This document shows positions 1-3,335 of a stretch of DNA of 5,622 bases, one piece after another. The translations under genes and the position numbers were made by a program. Source of the DNA: Chromatiales bacterium. GTDB taxonomy: Bacteria; Pseudomonadota; Gammaproteobacteria; CAMYNG01. Location of the stretch: NCBI GenBank assembly GCA_027021685.1, contig JALUTW010000484.1, positions 1 to 5,622 on the forward strand, in the 5' to 3' direction. The stretch's first letter is position 1. Every line of letters begins with the position of its first letter. The notes under the pieces were generated by a model. It made no database searches and was not told the origin of the DNA. It was given only the letters and a program-made list of their open reading frames with translations.

Positions 1-744
1 CTGCAGGGTGGGGTCGCGGCGCAGGGCGCGGTTGTAGATGCGGTCGATGGCGCCCTTGTTGCGATCGAACACGAGCTGGATCTCTTCCTGGGTGCGGGCG
101 GGCCCCCGGCTGCCGGCCGGGGCCAGGCGCCGCTGGCCGCTGCTGGGGATGCGGCTTTCCACCCGCGCCCGCTTGCGGCCGCTGAGCCGGGTCTGCTCCC
201 GGGTGCGGGCCAGGGCCCGGGTGTCGATGCCGCCGGACGCCGCGCCGGCGCGCGCGGTGAGGATGGACTCGGCCTGCTCCGCGGCCTGCACCGGGGCCTC
301 GGCCCGTTTCTGCAGGGTTCCGGCCGTGACCGCGGGCACCTCGATCTGGCGCAGGTCGGCCAGCTCGTCGGCCCAGGCCAGGGCCTGCCGGGCGCGGCGG
401 CGGGCGGCGGCGGCCTTGTCCACCCTGGGCCTGGGTTTCTTCTTCGCCACCTTTTTCTTCTTCCTGGGCTCCGGGGTTTTCTTTTTCTTCCTGGGCGCCT
501 CGGCCTTGGGCTTGGGCGGCGGGGGCGGCTGCTTGCGGCGCTCCAGGATGACCTTGGCCAGGCGCGGCGGGATCTCCACCACCTCGCGGCGCTCGGTCTC
601 GGGCACCGGCAGGAAGGCGACGATGATGCCGGCGAGCACCGAGACCGCCAGCGTGGCCAGGGTGATGCGGCGGAAGCGGCGGTCGGTCTCCGACTCGGTC
701 CAGGGCAGGGCCGGCTCGCGCCGGTAGTAGTCGGCGTAGCCCAT
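1..744 (-). CDS. TonB-like energy transducer with AgmX/PglI-type C-terminal domain (3' truncated by window edge)
   Basis: This is an open frame of 248 codons with no stop before the window edge, so the C-terminus is missing. The N-terminus (about residues 1-26) is charged and cytoplasmic. One membrane span follows at about residues 27-45 (ITLATLAVSVLAGIIVAFL), then a periplasmic stretch with PPPPPKPK at 73-80 and lysine-rich tracts at 84-107. An Ala/Arg-rich, probably helical or disordered spacer fills 111-217. The last visible segment, QEEIQLVFDRNKGAIDGIYN (219-238) and onward to DPTLQ, looks like the start of the C-terminal domain shared by Myxococcus AgmX and PglI, a TonB-like fold. The role inferred is to carry motion or energy from the ExbB/ExbD-type motor encoded just upstream across the periplasm. 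ATG at 744 is supported by a GGAGG at 755-751, six bases away, and by a TGATG junction with the preceding stop. The topology is solid. The family call rests on recognising the DRNKGAI..IYN..L..DPTLQ pattern. Confidence 0.85.
   Translation of the reverse strand, partial: MGYADYYRREPALPWTESETDRRFRRITLATLAVSVLAGIIVAFLPVPETERREVVEIPPRLAKVILERRKQPPPPPKPKAEAPRKKKKTPEPRKKKKVAKKKPRPRVDKAAAARRRARQALAWADELADLRQIEVPAVTAGTLQKRAEAPVQAAEQAESILTARAGAASGGIDTRALARTREQTRLSGRKRARVESRIPSSGQRRLAPAGSRGPARTQEEIQLVFDRNKGAIDRIYNRALRRDPTLQ
451..495 (-). repeat. Two-copy short repeat encoding Pro-Arg-Lys4 in the transducer linker
   Basis: Read on the minus strand, CCCAGGAAGAAAAAG (495-481) recurs as CCCAGGAAGAAGAAAAAG (468-451), separated by 12 bases. 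The second copy has one extra AAG. Each copy gives PRKKKK in the protein (residues 84-89 and 93-98), followed by VAKKKPRPR. The in-frame length difference suggests slippage or duplication. It is a low-complexity periplasmic linker, not a mobile repeat. Confidence 0.6.
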
Positions 745-1256
745 CAGGCGCCTCCGCCCACGCTGTCGGCCCGCTGGATCACGGCCAGGGAGATGTCGGG
801 AAAGTTGGCCTGGGAGCAGGTGAGCATGATGCGCTTGAGCAGCAGGTAGGGGATCTCACGGTCCCCGAGGATGGTCACCTGGCGGCGCTTCTTGGTGTCG
901 CGGCCCAGGCGTTGGGCCCGGCGGGCGTGGAAGTGCAGTTCCTCCAGCAGCGGCTGGATCACGCCCTTGCCCCCGCGCATGACGTCGGCCACCCTGGCCA
1001 CCGGCCGGCCCTGGACCACGATGTTGTCGCGGTTGACCAGGATGGTGACGGTCTGCTTGGGTTTCTGCTCGGCGCTGGACTCGGGCAGGCGCACGGCCTT
1101 GGTGGAGGGCAGCACCTCCACTTCCGAGGAGTTGACGAGCAGGAAGAACACCAGGATGGTGAAGATGTCCATGAGCGAGACCATGTTCAGTCCCACGTGG
1201 CGCTTCTTGCGCTGGTAGTGCTTTTCCATGCGCCGCGCGCGCCGCGACATCTTCAT
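744..1256 (-). CDS. ExbD/TolR-family biopolymer transport subunit, proton-competent paralogue
   Basis: A 170-residue protein with the ExbD/TolR layout: a very basic cytoplasmic N-terminus (RRARR, QRKKRH, residues 5-20), one membrane span at about 23-41, and a periplasmic domain. The span contains VSLMDIFTILVFFLL, in which Asp30 matches the essential proton-carrying Asp of ExbD (Asp25) and TolR (Asp23). The periplasmic domain ends with NFPDISLAVIQR, close to the end of the paralogue encoded upstream. The domain has an extra basic stretch at about residues 109-124 (RRAQRLGRDTKKRR). In the known families this subunit sits inside a TolQ/ExbB pentamer as a dimer and couples proton flow to movement. 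The ATG at 1256 overlaps the preceding stop by four bases (ATGA) and has GGGAGG eight bases upstream. An in-frame ATG two codons later is possible but less well placed. Confidence 0.93.
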   Translation of the reverse strand: MKMSRRARRMEKHYQRKKRHVGLNMVSLMDIFTILVFFLLVNSSEVEVLPSTKAVRLPESSAEQKPKQTVTILVNRDNIVVQGRPVARVADVMRGGKGVIQPLLEELHFHARRAQRLGRDTKKRRQVTILGDREIPYLLLKRIMLTCSQANFPDISLAVIQRADSVGGGA

Positions 1257-1762
1257 CGGCGAGTCCTCCCGGCCGGGGGCGCGTCACCGATGGAGATGTC
1301 CGGGAACAGCTCGGCGTTGACCACCTGGCCGAAACGCACCGCCTTGAACATGCGCACCGCGTCCATCACCTGGATCAGCGTGTCGTAGGAGGTGTCGGGC
1401 TCGGACAGGATGGTGGCCGCGGTCTTGTCGGGGAAGCGGGCCTTGAGTCTCTGCAGCAGCCTGGACAGGGCGCGGTAGTCGTGGCGCCCGTCCCTGGCCG
1501 GGATGCGCTGGATGAGGCCGCCGCGGCTGTCGGCCACTTCCAGCGCCGCCGGGCGGATCACCACCTGCAGGTGGAAGTCCGGCTTGTCCGCGCCCCTGGG
1601 GCCGCCGGGCACCGGCAGGTTGAGCTGCAGGATGGCCACGCGCGAGAGCACCGCGGTGATCAGCAGGAACGGCACCAGGATCACCATCAGGTTCAGGAAC
1701 GCGGTGATGTTGAGCTCGGCAACCTCGAACTGTGCCCGGCGCCGCCGCCTGAAACGTCTCAT
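1253..1762 (-). CDS. ExbD/TolR-family subunit with Asn in place of the proton-carrying Asp
   Basis: A 169-residue protein with the same plan as the neighbouring ExbD/TolR paralogue: an Arg-rich start (RRFRRRRR, residues 2-9), one membrane span at about 17-40 and a periplasmic domain ending in LFPDISIGDAP. The segment LNITAFLNLMVILVPFLL aligns naturally with the family consensus NVTPLIDVMLVLLIFF, which puts Asn24 (codon AAC at 1693-1691) where the catalytic Asp is expected. A Pro at 31 in the span is also notable. The subunit is probably not able to carry protons itself and may form a mixed dimer with the Asp-containing paralogue, or serve structurally. The ATG at 1762 overlaps the TolQ/ExbB-type gene's stop by four bases (ATGA). 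I see no good Shine-Dalgarno site, so translation probably depends on coupling. The frame is intact, so this is not an obvious pseudogene. Confidence 0.9.
   Translation of the reverse strand: MRRFRRRRRAQFEVAELNITAFLNLMVILVPFLLITAVLSRVAILQLNLPVPGGPRGADKPDFHLQVVIRPAALEVADSRGGLIQRIPARDGRHDYRALSRLLQRLKARFPDKTAATILSEPDTSYDTLIQVMDAVRMFKAVRFGQVVNAELFPDISIGDAPPAGRTRR
1265..1270 (-). promoter_or_regulatory. Ribosome binding site of the Asp-containing ExbD/TolR gene
   Basis: GGGAGG on the minus strand, eight bases before ATG 1256 and inside the end of the upstream paralogue. It favours ATG 1256 over the in-frame ATG at 1250. The other paralogue has no comparable site, which may mean the two are translated at different rates. 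Confidence 0.6.
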
Positions 1763-2403
1763 GAGGCGGTGGCGGACTTGTCGGTGATGAGGTTGACGAA
1801 CTTGACCGCGGCCATCTCGAGGCTGTCCACGATCTCCGTGGTCTTGGTCTGGATCACGGTGTAGACCAGCAGCAGGGGAATGGCCACCATGAGGCCGAAG
1901 GCGGTGGTGTTCATGGCCACCGAGATGCTGGACGAGAGCTGATCCGCCTTCTCCGCCGGATCGGCGTTGGCCACCGCGGTGAAGGCCTGGATCAGGCCCA
2001 TGATGGTGCCCAGCAGGCCCAGCAGGGTGGCCAGGTTGGCGAAGGTGGCCAGGTAGTGGGTCCGCTTCTCCAGCCGCGGGATGACCTCCATCATGCCTTC
2101 CTCCATGGCCATCTCGATGTCGTCGCGGCGCTTGGCCGTCTTCATCCGGGCCAGGCCGTAGGACAGGATCTGGCTGATGGCATGGTTGGACTTGGCGGTG
2201 GCGTTGTACACCCCCTGGTAGTCTCCGCGCTGGAGCATGGGAAGGAGCTTGTTCATCAGGCGCCGGTTGCTGGTCTTGGCCACACTGAGGTAGATGTAGC
2301 GTTCCAGCGCGATGGCGACGCCGAAGGCCAGCACCAGCATGATGGGGTACATGAAGACCCCGCCCTCCTGGAAGAACTTGACGATACTCACATACACATC
2401 CAT
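1759..2403 (-). CDS. MotA/TolQ/ExbB-family proton channel protein (AglR-like)
   Basis: A 214-residue inner-membrane protein with three predicted spans: about 16-37, 120-144 and 162-184. A cytoplasmic loop of about 80 residues rich in charged residues lies between spans 1 and 2. Span 2 carries LLGLLGTIMGLIQAF with Thr133, and span 3 carries MNTTAFGLMVAIPLLL with Thr167. These match the conserved polar Thr positions lining the TolQ/ExbB channel (Thr148 and Thr181 of E. coli ExbB). In the family, five such subunits form the ring around the ExbD/TolR dimer and conduct protons together with its Asp. This is the only such gene here and it is followed by two ExbD/TolR genes, the same one-plus-two set as AglR with AglQ and AglS in Myxococcus. 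The ATG at 2403 has GGGAG seven bases upstream, and it is the only gene in the window preceded by a real gap. Confidence 0.95.
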   Translation of the reverse strand: MDVYVSIVKFFQEGGVFMYPIMLVLAFGVAIALERYIYLSVAKTSNRRLMNKLLPMLQRGDYQGVYNATAKSNHAISQILSYGLARMKTAKRRDDIEMAMEEGMMEVIPRLEKRTHYLATFANLATLLGLLGTIMGLIQAFTAVANADPAEKADQLSSSISVAMNTTAFGLMVAIPLLLVYTVIQTKTTEIVDSLEMAAVKFVNLITDKSATAS

Positions 2404-2457
2404 ACCCGGTCTCCCGCGATTCGCAATGGCTTCAGATGATGGGGTTCGGCGCCGGCC
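2404..2457 (-). other. Only intergenic gap of the operon, upstream of the TolQ/ExbB-type gene
   Basis: These 54 bases separate the small secreted protein's TGA from the channel subunit's ATG. I see a short palindrome (CGGCGCCG) near the upstream end and a GGGAG ribosome site near the downstream end. There is no stem followed by a T-run that would mark a terminator, and no convincing -35/-10 pair. The gap may let the channel subunit be translated independently of the genes before it. That would suit a component needed in several copies per complex, but this is inference. Confidence 0.6.
2411..2415 (-). promoter_or_regulatory. Ribosome binding site of the TolQ/ExbB-type gene
   Basis: GGGAG on the minus strand, seven bases before ATG 2403. 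This is the only start in the window whose ribosome site lies outside coding sequence. Confidence 0.6.
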
Positions 2458-2727
2458 TCACCGGGCCAGCTCATAGTAGAATTTCACCTGCCGCTGGAAG
2501 CTGTCGCGCTCCACCGGCTGGATGGCCTGTTCCACCAGGCGGTTGAGGGGCAGGTCGGCCACGTCGGGCAGCTCCGACTTCTGCCACGGCACGATGTAGA
2601 GCACCTTGGGCAGCTCCTGGTTGCCGATGACGGTGGTCCCCTCCAGCTCGATCACGGCTTCCTCGGCCGGGGCCGGGCCCGCCGCCACGGCGCCCAGCAG
2701 CAGGCACAGCAGTCTCAGTCGTTTCAT
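2458..2727 (-). CDS. Small secreted (periplasmic) protein of unknown function
   Basis: An 89-residue protein with a clear Sec signal peptide: basic MKRLR, hydrophobic core LLCLLLGAVAAG, and a likely signal-peptidase-I site after APA (residue 21) before EEAV. Cys8 lies too early in the hydrophobic core to be a lipobox. The mature part is about 68 residues: GTTVIGNQELPKVLYIVPWQ (about 30-49), then a Leu-rich and acidic segment, ending in RDSFQRQVKFYYELAR, which is likely helical. I recognise no named domain. I prefer ATG 2727 over the upstream in-frame ATG at 2787. It begins the signal peptide directly, overlaps the lipoprotein gene's stop by four bases (ATGA), and has GGAGG nine bases upstream; the longer form would bury the signal behind 20 Arg-rich residues. 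Its place between the envelope TPR genes and the motor genes suggests an accessory or linker part of the same complex. Confidence 0.85.
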   Translation of the reverse strand: MKRLRLLCLLLGAVAAGPAPAEEAVIELEGTTVIGNQELPKVLYIVPWQKSELPDVADLPLNRLVEQAIQPVERDSFQRQVKFYYELAR

Positions 2728-3335
2728 CCTTCCTGTCCTCCGTTGGCGGCATGGGCAGCCACGCGCCGTTCGAGATCCACGATCCACTTGGCCACTTCCT
2801 TGTCCGCGCCCCGGGTCAGGGCCTGGTAGCGGCGGTAGTGCTCCAGGGCCCGGCCCAGCTCACCCAGGTAGAGATCGTAGAGGATACCCAGGTTGCGGTG
2901 GGCGCGGGCATAGTCCGGATTGATGGCCAGCGCCTTGCGGTAGGCATCGCGCGCCTCCGCGAACCGGCCCAGGCGGCGGTAGAGGATGCCCAGCTGGTTG
3001 TGTACCGCGGCGTTGCCCGGATTGAGGCGGGCGGCCTCGGACAGCGGGGCCTCGGCCTCCTTGAGGCGGTTCAGGCGCAGGTACAGGATGCCCAGGTTGA
3101 GGCGCGGCCCGGCCAGCCCGGGCTGCTCGGCGGCCAGCTTGCGGAGCGCGGCCAGGGCCTGCTTGTCGCGGCCCGCCCGCATCAGTGCCAGGGCACGGCG
3201 GTAGCTGGCCTCCACCGCCGGGGTCACCTTGGGCGGCGGCGTGGCGGCGGGGGCCGCGACCTCCGGCAGGGTCTGGCAGCCGGCGGCCAGCAGGGCCAGG
3301 GCCAGCCCCAGGGCCGATGCGCTAGTGGATCGCAC
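2724..3335 (-). CDS. TPR-repeat outer-membrane lipoprotein (GltE/AglT-like context)
   Basis: A 203-residue protein. The N-terminus is a lipoprotein signal: a short basic start, hydrophobic ALGLALALLAAG and Cys20, followed by Gln21. The absence of Asp after the Cys favours the outer membrane. A Pro/Ala linker (about 24-39) precedes about four tandem TPRs at roughly 43-76, 77-110, 111-144 and 145-180. Classic positions are visible, such as NLGILYLRLNRLKEAEAPL, QLGILYRRLGRFAEARDAY and NLGILYDLYLGELGRALEHY. The C-terminus, EVAKWIVDLERR, is a final helix. TPRs bind protein partners, so the likely role is a periplasm-facing scaffold anchored in the outer membrane and working with the motor and transducer. 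Myxococcus AglT (GltE) is a TPR protein in the comparable system, but orthology is not shown here. Translation starts at GTG 3335, overlapping the upstream gene by 14 bases. Confidence 0.92.
   Translation of the reverse strand: MRSTSASALGLALALLAAGCQTLPEVAAPAATPPPKVTPAVEASYRRALALMRAGRDKQALAALRKLAAEQPGLAGPRLNLGILYLRLNRLKEAEAPLSEAARLNPGNAAVHNQLGILYRRLGRFAEARDAYRKALAINPDYARAHRNLGILYDLYLGELGRALEHYRRYQALTRGADKEVAKWIVDLERRVAAHAANGGQEG

Noticed and set aside
451..489. Programmed ribosomal frameshift at the A-rich lysine codons of the transducer
   Set aside because: The tracts have at most five A in a row and do not form the A-AAA-AAG heptamer. I saw no downstream hairpin or upstream stimulatory site, and the zero frame continues into the expected domain.
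38..727. Long plus-strand open frame opposite the transducer gene
   Set aside because: Its product is low-complexity Arg/Ser/Ala and Phe runs, the antisense image of the Lys/Pro-rich linker. The minus-strand frame gives a coherent TonB-like protein with a ribosome site and a coupled start.
1..744. Classical TonB, with the cluster as a plain TonB-ExbB-ExbD uptake system
   Set aside because: The visible C-terminal start resembles AgmX/PglI proteins rather than E. coli TonB, and the cluster adds two TPR proteins and a small secreted protein. Not fully excluded, since TonB loci with two exbD genes or a TPR gene exist (for example in Xanthomonas and Vibrio).
856..2439. Several other open frames overlapping the ExbB/ExbD-type genes
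   Set aside because: They have His/Gly/Arg-skewed products without domains, and lie over genes whose membrane spans and family motifs are unambiguous.
2440..2460. Palindrome near the stop of the small secreted protein as a terminator
   Set aside because: It is a short GC palindrome with no loop and no following T-run on the coding strand, and the downstream genes clearly belong to the same functional set.
2725..2787. ATG 2787 as the start of the small secreted protein
   Set aside because: It would place 20 Arg-rich residues before an evident signal peptide and overlap the lipoprotein gene by over 60 bases. ATG 2727 has a ribosome site and an ATGA overlap.
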